From positions 9,286,277 to 9,350,276 of the forward strand of contig JABBOT010000010.1 in NCBI GenBank assembly GCA_016165875.1: 64,000 nucleotides of DNA, given 5' to 3'. Made by a program: the position numbers and the translations under genes. Each line of letters starts with the position of its first letter. Position 1 is the first letter of the stretch. Shown here one piece after another: positions 25,301 to 32,068 of this stretch. Under the pieces are notes generated by a model. It ran no database searches. It saw only the letters and a program-made list of their open reading frames with translations, and was not told the DNA's origin. Origin of the DNA: Acanthopleura granulata. Its lineage: Eukaryota; Mollusca; Polyplacophora; Chitonida; Chitonidae.

Positions 25301-27242
25301 CTGACAGGAGAGGGTGGGTATTACCTGACCACCCTCAGCAGTGCCGTCCTAGTCCTCAGGAACATCCATGGGTGCGGGGGGCAGGGTGCACTGGTCTCCA
25401 GGGAGAGACGGGAGGTAAGTGAGTTTTATAAAGTCAGCCTTCAAGAAAATGTTACCTGGTGTCTGCATTAAGTTATCCAGAATCAGCCCATCAGAAATCA
25501 CTTCAATTTTAATAGCCTGAACAAGATATAAAGAAATGTGCACTTTTCTTGTCTGTGCATTCTAGTATGGAATAATTTTAAAAACAGCCAGATGATAGAT
25601 TTTACTTTGAAACTGAGTCTTGAGTATTTCCTCTGCGTATGATTTTACTTTGAAACTGAGTCTTGAATATTTCCTCTGCGTATGATTTTACTTTGAAACT
25701 GAGTCCTGAATATTTCCTCTGCGTATGATTTTACTTTGAAACTGAGTCTTGAATATTTCCCCTGCGTATGTTGTACAGAGAGTGCCGAGTATCTGCGACA
25801 CCCAGGGCTTCCTCAAGGTGGTCATCCCTGACGAGTTACATGGCAGCATCACCTGGAGGACATTACCTGTGCGGGCTAACATGACCACCAAGGATGTCTG
25901 TGAGTACTCAGTAGACTGCTAACAAGCACACTCCAGCATTTTCACCTATCATGATATAGTACACCATACAGTGCTGTGTAAAAGGTGATTTTCATGAAAT
26001 TGATACAAGACGAAATTTACGATTTTTAGCTCCAGCAAAGCACAGGCATAACATATGTCAATCCCCAATCATAGTTGTAAGCATCCAGTAACAGTTACCG
26101 CAATGCTGAAGGTAAATGTTAAGGGTAGGCACTTTTGTTTTTGGATTTGTTTTATATAAAGCATGATAAAACAAGGAGAATATTCCTATGCTGAGTCCAT
26201 TTGTGGCATAAGAACTATGTTAATTACAAAATTCAGTACTTAGCCTCTTGTGTATTGGAACAAGTGCTTAATGTTGAGGGTGGTGTCTCAAAAAGGACTG
26301 CATGTATTGAGCTCAGGTAGGCATATATGTCAAAAGCAGTAACATCAGAGGGTGTTCCATGGTAATTGCTCTGCATGCATATTAATTAAACATTTTTTAA
26401 ATTACTGGGAGTATCTGGCTTTTACATTGCTCTACCTGTCGAATTATTGTCGAATCAACTACACCTGAAGCAGTGTAGTCATTTTGCATTTCAAATTTAT
26501 AGCACTCGAACAGAACTGTTTATCCAGTGGTATTCATGGTGCCTCTCCTAGTGTACTCTCAGCTGTGGCCATGTTATTGATGATGTTTGTCAATTTCTCA
26601 TTCTCTCTTCCTCCCTCCTTCCCTCAGGCATAATGCTGGCTCACAAACTCAAGGTAACAAACCCCCAGGATTATGGGCTCTATCTGTTAACAGATGGCAT
26701 TGGTGAGTTCAACAGTCTCTACATTGGCCACTACACATACATGTACTCTTTGCCAGTTTGGTGTCAGGTTACAAGAAGGCCTTGCATTGTCTGTGTGTGT
26801 TATGTCTATGAGGTGCAGCTGTTACCGTAGAATCCTCCCAAGTAGTTGCAAATCTGGAAAACAAAAAAAAAAGGAAAAATATTTTGACTATTTTAGTATT
26901 TGATTTTCCTGTTATCAGGTGTAACATAAGCTGGGTAGCACTTAAATACACAGTTCTACTGGCAACCTACGGATGGCTGTGTGTTTCCCCCAGGCTCTGC
27001 TCGGTTTCCTCCCACCATTATAATTATTTTCATTGGTAAAATCTGTATCCGCCTTGAATTGTTCCTGTCATTTGCATATTCACGTGTGTGCCCCTCTGTC
27101 TACTGTTTCAGAGAAACACCTGGTGGATTCTGACCGTCCTCAGGCTTTACGGAGTGACCACACATCTGAGGGGAAAGACTGTGTGTTTGCGTACAAGAGA
27201 CAGGCTGCTAACATAGCTTGGCCCAAGGCATTCAAACACTGA
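3617..27242 (+). CDS. RIN-like: RIN/sprint-family Rab5 GEF, whole spliced coding span (16 exons, 1377 aa visible)
   Basis: The product should be an endosomal exchange factor that loads GTP on Rab5-class GTPases and links to Ras and tyrosine-kinase signalling, as vertebrate RIN1-3 and Drosophila sprint do (family knowledge). Exons: 3617-3720, 13723-13864, 14795-14968, 15557-15738, 16152-16243, 16865-19123, 19420-19492, 21755-21857, 22853-22942, 23184-23375, 24089-24220, 24779-24830, 25203-25414, 25779-25899, 26628-26702, 27112-27242. All junctions are GT-AG with matching phase, and the lengths sum to 4134 nt. Domain order: SH2 at residues ~118-205 (HPIWFL; FIVRRSS with R145), disordered proline-rich region ~235-985 (PPPIPR near 411, RPPPLP near 527), RIN-homology plus VPS9 ~1015-1260 (MRNVRQFM, NIDAII, ADDFLP, GEGGYYLT), RA ~1270-1364 (GFLKVV to FAYKR). 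The first visible exon follows an acceptor, so ATG 3617 may be internal. The last 13 residues and the stop come from a minisatellite unit. RIN1, 2 and 3 cannot be told apart; a single invertebrate orthologue is likely. Confidence 0.93.
6012..6095 (+). repeat. ~43 bp direct duplication
   Basis: Two near-identical copies of ATAAGCTCATTTATAAATCT followed by AGCTGTGTAAATTTGAAAA, side by side in intron 1. Confidence 0.9.
7265..7327 (+). repeat. TG/TA microsatellite
   Basis: Mixed GT and AT dinucleotide run (TGTGTGTGTGTGTATATATA) leading directly into the inverted repeat. Confidence 0.95.
7328..7401. repeat. perfect 29 bp inverted repeat with TA-rich loop
   Basis: Left arm 7328-7356 and right arm 7373-7401 are exact reverse complements (GCGCTAACTAACTGAGCCAT start / end), separated by 16 bp of TA repeats. 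The right arm is the tRNA-like head of the adjacent SINE. Confidence 0.97.
7373..7614 (+). mobile_element. tRNA-headed SINE, near full length
   Basis: Head CTCCATGGCTCAGTTAGTTA (A-box-like) and GAGTTCCAGTCC (B-box-like), then body ACGTGGGAAGGTCTGCCAGC, and 3' part CCACCATAATGCCGGCTGCC with AAGTGAAATATT. The same family occurs at 26957, 49513, 49800, 53805, 58555 and 61545, which allows alignment of a consensus by eye. Confidence 0.88.
8308..8373 (+). mobile_element. 3' fragment of a second SINE-like family
   Basis: GCTGAAATGTTGCCAAAGTG with GTTAAACCATAATCATTCAT and ATTC repeats. A similar tail lies at 45045-45110. Confidence 0.55.
13723..13864 (+). CDS. RIN-like: RIN-like exon 2, acidic Ser/Asp-rich segment before SH2
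   Basis: Acceptor TATTTTCAG and donor GTAAAG. It encodes SDKKLLEEYITGASDE and then a Ser/Asp-rich stretch ending FRLDDVDQ. It starts with one base completing a Ser codon and ends in phase 0. A 60 bp minisatellite starts about 85 bp downstream. Confidence 0.85.
13949..14348 (+). repeat. 60 bp minisatellite, about 7 units, RIN-like intron 2
   Basis: Units with core GTGACATGTTGATCAGCACT then CTGTTCAGACTGTTCATGAG; starts near 13953, 14014, 14074, 14134, 14194 and 14254 and a degenerate one near 14310. The unit is a multiple of three, so it appears as open frames on both strands; no homology supports coding. Confidence 0.96.
14795..14968 (+). CDS. RIN-like: RIN-like exon 3, start of SH2 domain
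   Basis: Fifty-eight codons between TTTCCTCAG and GTACGG. The end encodes LTKTHPIWFLTDIGRMGAVH and LLKDRQAG, the first strand and helix of the SH2 fold in the RIN subclass. The next exon continues at the FIVR strand. Confidence 0.92.
15557..15738 (+). CDS. RIN-like: RIN-like exon 4, SH2 core
   Basis: Encodes SFIVRRSSQNKWALSV, then HYLIEGTKKGLRLQG and LVSHYCDC. The arginine of the phosphotyrosine-binding FIVR strand (residue 145) is present, so phosphopeptide binding is plausible. Flanked by TTTTCAG and GTAAGT, ending in phase 2. Confidence 0.94.
16152..16243 (+). CDS. RIN-like: RIN-like exon 5, end of SH2 region
   Basis: Follows TTGTAG and ends before GTACAT. It encodes DELPLQLALPPAILEAKTPQ and then ELMSLALLGQ. 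This matches the RIN-specific segment just after SH2, and the next exon completes it as DFWTSP. Confidence 0.9.
16475..16524 (-). mobile_element. SINE 3' fragment
   Basis: TGTTTTACGCCATACTCAAC with AATATTTC and CTTATAC matches the tail of the family seen in full at 53805-54066. Confidence 0.7.
16865..19123 (+). CDS. RIN-like: RIN-like exon 6, 2.26 kb exon for the disordered proline-rich region
   Basis: A single 2259 nt exon (acceptor TTTTCAG, donor GTGAGT) encoding about 753 residues rich in Ser, Thr, Pro and charged residues, with no recognisable globular domain. Proline clusters suitable for SH3 binding include EKPPPIPREG and KVRPPPLPTV. Repeated SPxx and RxxSLP sites suggest phosphorylation and 14-3-3-type binding, by analogy with RIN1. 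The frame stays open only 9 nt past the donor before TGA, so retention of the next intron would end the protein before VPS9. Confidence 0.93.
19420..19492 (+). CDS. RIN-like: RIN-like exon 7, basic linker before the RIN-homology region
   Basis: Small exon, TTTTTCAG to GTAAGA, encoding SPPRLLSIKSRRKYSGVRVR and EYIYR. Phases match on both sides. It corresponds to the basic linker that precedes the helical bundle in RIN proteins. Confidence 0.85.
19493..21754 (+). other. RIN-like intron 7, 2.3 kb
   Basis: No exon recognised. The first 700 bp (about 19560-20220) looks compositionally distinct, with more CG dinucleotides and broken frames, and may be an old transposon fragment; no transposase motif could be named. 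Confidence 0.45.
21755..21857 (+). CDS. RIN-like: RIN-like exon 8, RIN-homology helical bundle
   Basis: Acceptor TTTTTCCAG, donor GTAAGT. Encodes ISQDQNTTFGCTITNFIQCT and then KESKEQNPQIVMRN. The VMRN-VRQFM junction with the next exon is characteristic of RIN proteins. Confidence 0.92.
21955..22620 (+). repeat. 33 bp mosaic minisatellite, about 20 units, RIN-like intron 8
   Basis: Unit GAGGACTTGATGAGGGGGTG then TACATCTCCCCAC. Two variable blocks (GATGAG or GGTCAG; GTACAT or GTCCAT) are shuffled between units. The G-run and C-run flank the palindrome TGTACA. The 33 bp period keeps several frames open on both strands for over 200 codons; none is a gene, because the array lies between two well-supported exons. 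Confidence 0.97.
22853..22942 (+). CDS. RIN-like: RIN-like exon 9, helical bundle continued
   Basis: Thirty codons, VRQFMNGIKNYLVKHGEGEL then EALIELEREK, flanked by TTGTTCAG and GTGAGG. It is separated from the preceding exon by an intron carrying the 33 bp mosaic minisatellite. Confidence 0.92.
23184..23375 (+). CDS. RIN-like: RIN-like exon 10, start of VPS9 domain
   Basis: Sixty-four codons. LEANEILNIDAIIEGALHKC, then VIQPLKHHIYKLF and QELGIK, match the helices at the start of RIN VPS9 domains. Flanked by CACAG and GTAAGG, phase 0 on both ends. Confidence 0.93.
23376..24088 (+). other. RIN-like intron 10
   Basis: Ordinary intronic sequence with no exon, array or mobile element that I recognise. 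Confidence 0.6.
24089..24220 (+). CDS. RIN-like: RIN-like exon 11, VPS9 domain
   Basis: Forty-four codons including KMQKAYSPLKKLENLLGATS and TIYHS, the helix pair before the catalytic part of VPS9. Flanked by CTTACAG and GTGAGT. Confidence 0.92.
24318..24665 (+). mobile_element. tRNA-derived SINE, second family (V-SINE-like)
   Basis: tRNA-like head GGTGGTCTAGTGATTAGAGC (A box) and AGGCTCATGCCTGGG (decayed B box), then the body GTACTTGTTGCTGCCTCGCT and a conserved-looking centre GACTGGTCAGCCCGGTGTCA with ATAATGTGACTGGGTGGGG. The 3' end approaches GACGTGAAACCCC. It lies in RIN-like intron 11. Resemblance to the V-SINE families of molluscs is from memory and not tested. Confidence 0.8.
24779..24830 (+). 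CDS. RIN-like: RIN-like exon 12, VPS9 loop ending in GAD
   Basis: A 52 nt exon encoding VQSSSEKGRTNTNLGAD plus one base. The next exon completes the ADDFLP motif. Flanked by GTTACAG and GTGAGA. Confidence 0.9.
24960..25100 (+). mobile_element. possible tRNA-headed repeat fragment
   Basis: ATGAGGTGGTGGGTTCAAAC includes a B-box-like GGGTTCAAACCCT in RIN-like intron 12. No clear A box and no second copy were seen. Confidence 0.35.
25203..25414 (+). CDS. RIN-like: RIN-like exon 13, catalytic VPS9 core
   Basis: Encodes DFLPMFIFVLVHCGLVSAEI, then EAEYMWGLLHPSILTGEGGY and YLTTLSSAVLVL. The acidic ADDFLP motif (residues ~1197-1202) and the tyrosine pair of GEGGYY (1238-1239) correspond to positions needed for Rab5 exchange in VPS9 proteins, so exchange activity looks intact. 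Confidence 0.95.
25597..25769 (+). repeat. 43 bp tandem repeat, 4 units, ending at the exon 14 acceptor
   Basis: Unit GATTTTACTTTGAAACTGAG then TCTTGAATATTTCCTCTGCGTAT. The last unit stops 9 bp before the exon 14 junction, so its pyrimidine tract serves the splice site. Confidence 0.96.
25779..25899 (+). CDS. RIN-like: RIN-like exon 14, first half of RA domain
   Basis: Encodes RVPSICDTQGFLKVVIPDEL, then TWRTLPVRANMTTKDV, the ubiquitin-like start of the C-terminal Ras-association domain. Its acceptor lies 9-10 bp beyond a 43 bp tandem array. Donor GTGAGT. Confidence 0.92.
25900..26627 (+). other. RIN-like intron 14
   Basis: AT-rich intronic sequence. No exon or named repeat was recognised. 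Confidence 0.6.
26628..26702 (+). CDS. RIN-like: RIN-like exon 15, RA domain
   Basis: Seventy-five nt encoding CIMLAHKLKVTNPQDYGLYL and LTDGI, matching the RA helix and following strand. Flanked by CCCTCAG and GTGAGT, with matching phases. Confidence 0.92.
26957..27040 (+). mobile_element. SINE central fragment in RIN-like intron 15
   Basis: GGCAACCTACGGATGGCTGT with TTTCCCCCAGGCTCTGCTCG and TTTCCTCCCACCATTATAAT matches the middle of the 7373 SINE family. Head and tail are missing. Confidence 0.75.
27112..27242 (+). CDS. RIN-like: RIN-like terminal exon, end of RA domain and stop
   Basis: Acceptor GTTTCAG, stop TGA at 27240-27242. It encodes EKHLVDSDRPQALRSDHTSE, then CVFAYKR, where RIN RA domains usually end, then QAANIAWPKAFKH. 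Those 13 residues and the stop are the first unit of a tandem array running to about 28165, so the C-terminal tail is minisatellite-derived or seeded it. Confidence 0.9.
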
Positions 27243-28165
27243 CACCTACAGACTGGCTGCTAACATAGCCTAGCCCAAGGCATTCAAACACTGACACACA
27301 CAGAGATAGGCTGCAAGCATTGCGTGCCCCAAGGCATTCAAACACTGACACCCACAGACTGGCTGCTAACATAGCCTGGCACAAGGCATTCAAACACTGA
27401 CTCACACAGAGGCAGGCTGCTAACACAGCCTGGCCCAAGGCATTCAAACACTGACTCACACAGAGGCAGGCTGCTAACATAGCCTGGCCCAAGGCATTCA
27501 AACCCTGACACACACAGACTGGCTGCTAACATAGCCTGGCCCAAGGCATTCAAACACTGACTCACACAGAGGCAGGCTGCTAACATAGCCTGGCCCAAGG
27601 CATTCAAACACTAACACACACAGAGGCAGGCTGCTAACACAGCCTGGCCCAAGACATTCAAACACTAACACACACAGAAACAGGCTGCTAACATAGCCTG
27701 CCCCAAGGCATTCAAACACTGACACCCACAGACAGGCTGCTAACACAGCCTGGTCCAAGGCATTCAAACACTGACACCCACAGAAACAGGCTGCTAACAC
27801 AGCCTGGCCCAAGGCATTCAAACACTGACTCACACAGAGGCAGGCTGCTAACATAGCCTGGCCCAAGGCATCCAAACAATGACACCCACAGACTGGCTGC
27901 TAACATAGCCCGACGCAAGGCATTCAAACACTGACACACACAGACTGGCTGCTAACATAGCCTGACCCAAGGCATTCAAACACTAACACACACAGAAACA
28001 GGCTGCTAACACAGCCTGGCCCAAGACATTCAAACACTAACACACACAGAAACAGGCTGCTAACACGGCCTGGCCCAAGGCATTCAAACCCTGACTCACA
28101 CAGAGGCAGGCTGCTAACATAGCCTGGCCCAAGGCATTCAAACACTGGCACACACTGGTTGGCTT
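27201..28165 (+). repeat. 52-54 bp minisatellite, about 18 units, overlapping the RIN-like stop codon
   Basis: Eighteen occurrences of the GGCTGC-starting unit run head to tail from the last codons of the RIN-like gene into its 3' untranslated region. Units are mostly 52 or 54 bp, with common core GGCCCAAGGCATTCAAACAC. Unit one is coding and carries the stop. Because 54 is a multiple of three, several long but meaningless frames run along the minus strand. Confidence 0.97.
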
Positions 28166-29670
28166 GCATATTCTCCTCACTATCTTCACAAGTCCTTATA
28201 CAAATCGAATCTTCAGTACAACATGGAAGAGGATGTATCCCAGTTTCAGTGCTGTTGTAGAAGGTTGTGCATTATTTTGGACAATACTGCATCATTTTGG
28301 TAATGGAAATTAATCCATCTGGAAATTTGTACATCTCATCTTTAAATCTGGAAATCTGTGCATCATTCTGGAAATCTGAGAATCATTCTGGAAATTCGTA
28401 TGCACCATCTTTGTTGACATCATTGTGAAAATGAAAGTAGTATTCTGGGAATTTGATGAAGACTGTTCCAGGGATGGACAGTGTGCCAGCTGGTGTAGAG
28501 TGCTAAGTAGTCCTGTTTAGTATTCATCAATCCATATGTGCTATTGGTTGGATTCAACAAAACATTGTGAGAGTCTGCTTCCACTGTTCCTAGGATTTGA
28601 TTGCTCCCCCTTGAGAACATACCTTCAGTTGTTCTGGGAATTCACCTGCACCATTCTGACAAATTTAATGGTCAAGTGGCAAAAACTTGCACCACTGTGA
28701 GGATTTGAATGGTCAAGTGGTTTCTATACAGCTGTACCTGCACCGCTGTGAGGATTCCTTCCTCAGGCAGTTTTGATTGTACTGTAACACTATGAAGTGA
28801 ACTGTTACAAAATACATGCTTGTTATATTCAGTAAGAGTCATGGGTAGATGCATTTCTCTATTCAGGGGAGATAAGCCCAAAGTGTGTGTGGCAACACAA
28901 ATGTTCTTCCAGTCATCTCCACTTTAATAGACCAAACATTTATCTTTCTGTATACCTCATTTTCACTTCATGTACATTTCTCTTTTTCATTTTTCTCTCA
29001 AAGTTTTCACCTGAAGCTTGTAAAATGACCTTTTATGAGAGAAAAATGGAGCTGGAGACTTGTAGAAGGAGAAATACAAAGCATTAGTGAAGTGAAGTAG
29101 TCATTGTGGTGCTTTTCTCAAAAATGCTCATATAATTTCAGAAAAATGTATGCCATTTTTTGTATTCTACCATTAGGTTTTCATGTGACTGGGCATGGAA
29201 TATTGTCCTTCTAAATGCCCAAGTAAAGAATGGAAAATAGGCCAGTACATATTATACATGTACGTAGACACAATGCTTCAGCCCAAGCCATAACCAGCAA
29301 TACATACTTTTATATATATACAATGTATATGAGACAGTTGTGTCAGCAGGCCAGGGGTCAGTTTGGAAAAAAATATTTCAAGTTCGCGATTGCACCCAGA
29401 TTTTTCAAAACTGTTGACATTAGGCTATGTATACAATGCACCCATACTTGTGAATCCTTGTGGCAGAAAAAAGAAAAAACATTTTCACTATCCCTCTCCC
29501 TGTTTATTCTGTGTCAGGAGTTGTTTTTGAAGTTCAAACCTTGCAACGTGTTATACAGACATCAAGAATTCACAGGCAATTATTTGGATGCCTTCATTAT
29601 GAACTGAGGATTTTGAGTCAGCATTACATGCCGTAGTGGTAAAAAAAAAAAGGGGAAAACTGTATTGACT

Positions 29671-29905
29671 GCTGCTGTATACAACCACAATTCCTGCATT
29701 ACCTGCAGCTGTATGACACTTCTTGCATTATTTGCAGCTGTATGACACTTCCTGCATTATCTGCAGCGTTTATGACTACACTTCTTGCATTATATGCAGC
29801 TGTATATGACTACACTTCCTGCATTATCTGCAGCTGTATACAACCACACTTCTTGCATTATCTGCAGCTGTATACGATCACACTTCCTGCATTATCTGTA
29901 GCTGG
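29671..29905 (+). repeat. ~34 bp tandem repeat, about 7 units
   Basis: Diverged head-to-tail units built around TTCCTGCATTATCTGCAGCT, followed by GTATACNACCACA variants. It lies in the presumed 3' UTR of the RIN-like gene. No coding role. Confidence 0.9.
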
Positions 29906-31863
29906 GTCAATCTCTAATCTTTTGTCTTAGTCAAAGTCAACTACAAGAAAGTAACAATACCAAGTCAACTTACAGTTTCTTGTTGCAACAATCACTGTGA
30001 ATCAGAAACTTAAAGCCTGTGATCAACTCTTTAATGCATGTTACTGTAATTTTAGATATCAGATGATTTCTTTTCTTGTGATAATTATCTAGTATAAGTA
30101 ATGAATTGTTATTTTGTTGCTATGTGTACTTAAAGAAAGCTTGTGGGTACCTGAATGTACTTTTATACCCCCAAATTATGGGTAAGAGTGGTCAATCTTT
30201 CAGAAATGACTTCAGGACTATATTAAGGGGAAATTTATCAAAATAAACTTTCCAGTGTTTCTCGATTGAGTGCAGTGTACTAGGCTGCATAAGTTCAGTC
30301 GTACAAAAGTGTGTCCTAACGAACTTAATTGTACACAGGTAGTTTACAGGTATGTACATGGATATCTATACTTCTTTGCGGGCATATTAGAACACAGATC
30401 AATAATATTCTCTAAGGCATTTTACTTAATCTTTATATTGAGTTTTATCCCTGGCCATGGATTTGCCATCAGATGTAAGACGCTGGACTGTAACTGCCAT
30501 ATACATTGCTCATGTACACAAATGACCAGGGTATTAACACATCATGAACAAATAGTGCTAAATTGTCATGGAAACTTATTGTTCCTTGAGGAAATCCAGT
30601 ATTCTAGCCAGGGGCTAGATTTTACGTGATATTATGCCATTGTTTTGATTGTTTCACTTACATGTATGTCATAATGCATTCATAAAGTCAGCAGTTTTTG
30701 CTCAAGACGCCTCGTTTCCTTGCATGCCTTGAATAAGCACACGCGTGCTTGGTAACATCACAGGCCGCTCCTGTGCGAGCGGGAAGAAGTTTGCATCTGT
30801 GTAGATATGATCTGCATGTTAATCTTATGTGAGTCATGTTCACAGTGCACGCCTTACACGTGATCTCTGTTTTATATGATAGTTTTATATGTCCTGTTGC
30901 CATAGTAACCAAACCGTGTAGCAGTAATTTATGTCAGGTTAACATTTAGTGCAGTTTTGCACTGACTGTCTACAGACAGGCACAACTTTGTATCACAAAG
31001 CACTGGGATTGTGTTCGTTACCAGAATGTCCACTCTTTGATACGTTTTAATCTTGTTGACTTGTGAATATAATGAGTCAGCTGTTTGAGAGCAGAAATAT
31101 TGGGTCATCTTGTCATCGGTGCTAGTAGATTACACCATTAGGTTAATAAAATATACTGTTGTCCAATCCTGATATCTAGTATAGTGTTTTGTATAGTAAG
31201 TTTGTTCCTGGGGACTAAGTGACAATAAGTGGTTGGCAATGCTTGCGTCACCATTTGTTGAAGACCACTTGGAAAGTTTGTTGGTAACTTGCCAGTGAGT
31301 GGCAGTTTACCCATACTACTCTGGTCTCCTCCACTGATTAAACTGACTGATATCATAAAAGTGAACAATTTTATAAATAGGGCATCTAAGAGTGATCAGA
31401 TGTGTTGATAAATAAATAAGGCTCCAACACATCCTTGCTCCAATCTCACTAAAGTGACATCTAGTGGCCAGAGTTGTCTTGTGAACATAGATCTGAAGGA
31501 ACACCTGATCGTAGACTGTTGAGTAAGAAGCCAGACAAGAGTTTCCATTACAACTCTTCGTTTAGGGACGAACAGGTCCACATGTCTTTAATCAGCCAAG
31601 AGGAAACTCTGCACCACCTAGAAGAAACCATGCACTGCTTAGAGTAAATCATGAAGTCTAGAGGAAACCATGCACTGCCAAGAGGAAACACTCCACTGCC
31701 TAGCAGACACCATGAATTGTTGCAGAGGAAAACTCAACACAGTGCTCACTTTAACATCCTAATCATTTTCTTCAAGTCATGTTATCAGCAGAGAGAAACT
31801 TTAAGACAGATGGTCATCAATTTCAATCTATTCCTCTGACCAGTAGAGGTAAAAAACCAAACT

Positions 31864-31990
31864 GTCCCCAGTTTCATGATGCACACTTAACTAAGTCTTC
31901 CCTTAATAGCCATGACAACATTTTGTACATATAGAAAGTGCGCTTAGCTAAGGGCAACTCAGGTTTAAGTACACTTCATGAAACCAGGGC
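31864..31990. repeat. palindromic MITE-like repeat
   Basis: Two arms of about 45 bp facing each other. The left arm starts CCCCAGTTTCATGATGCACA; the right arm, read on the minus strand, starts CCCTGGTTTCATGAAGTGTA. The loop is about 35 bp. A single arm-like copy occurs at 59229-59275. It looks like a short non-autonomous inverted-repeat element. Confidence 0.7.
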
Positions 31991-32049
31991 CTGGTAATGA
32001 TACATAACAAGCATTAGAACTTCATCTAACAACAGTAAGCCAAACCTTC

Positions 32050-32055
32050 AATAAA
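32050..32055 (+). terminator. candidate poly(A) signal for the RIN-like gene
   Basis: AATAAA in TTCAATAAAATATAC, followed by T-rich sequence. It is the last good plus-strand signal before the A-rich plus strand typical of the opposing transcript. Confidence 0.45.
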
Positions 32056-32062
32056 ATATACT

Positions 32063-32068
32063 TTTATT
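32063..32068 (-). terminator. candidate poly(A) signal for the poly(A) polymerase gene
   Basis: TTTATT on the plus strand is AATAAA on the minus strand, 8 bp from the opposing plus-strand signal. Other minus-strand AATAAA copies, for example near 33865, could serve instead. Confidence 0.4.

Larger units (their letters stand above)
28166..32055 (+). other. probable 3' UTR of the RIN-like gene, no coding sequence
   Basis: No exon with conserved protein similarity was found on either strand. The stretch holds imperfect short repeats (28260-28400, 29671-29905, 31600-31720) and a palindromic element (31864-31990). It ends at a canonical AATAAA at 32050-32055. A 3' UTR of about 4.8 kb is long, and an earlier poly(A) site such as the AATAAA near 30240 cannot be excluded. 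Confidence 0.45.

Noticed and set aside
27232..28169. Several minus-strand frames of 75-125 codons with repeating ALGQAMLAA-type peptides
   Set aside because: They are an effect of the 54 bp array in the 3' end of the RIN-like gene; there is no start context, splice evidence or homology.
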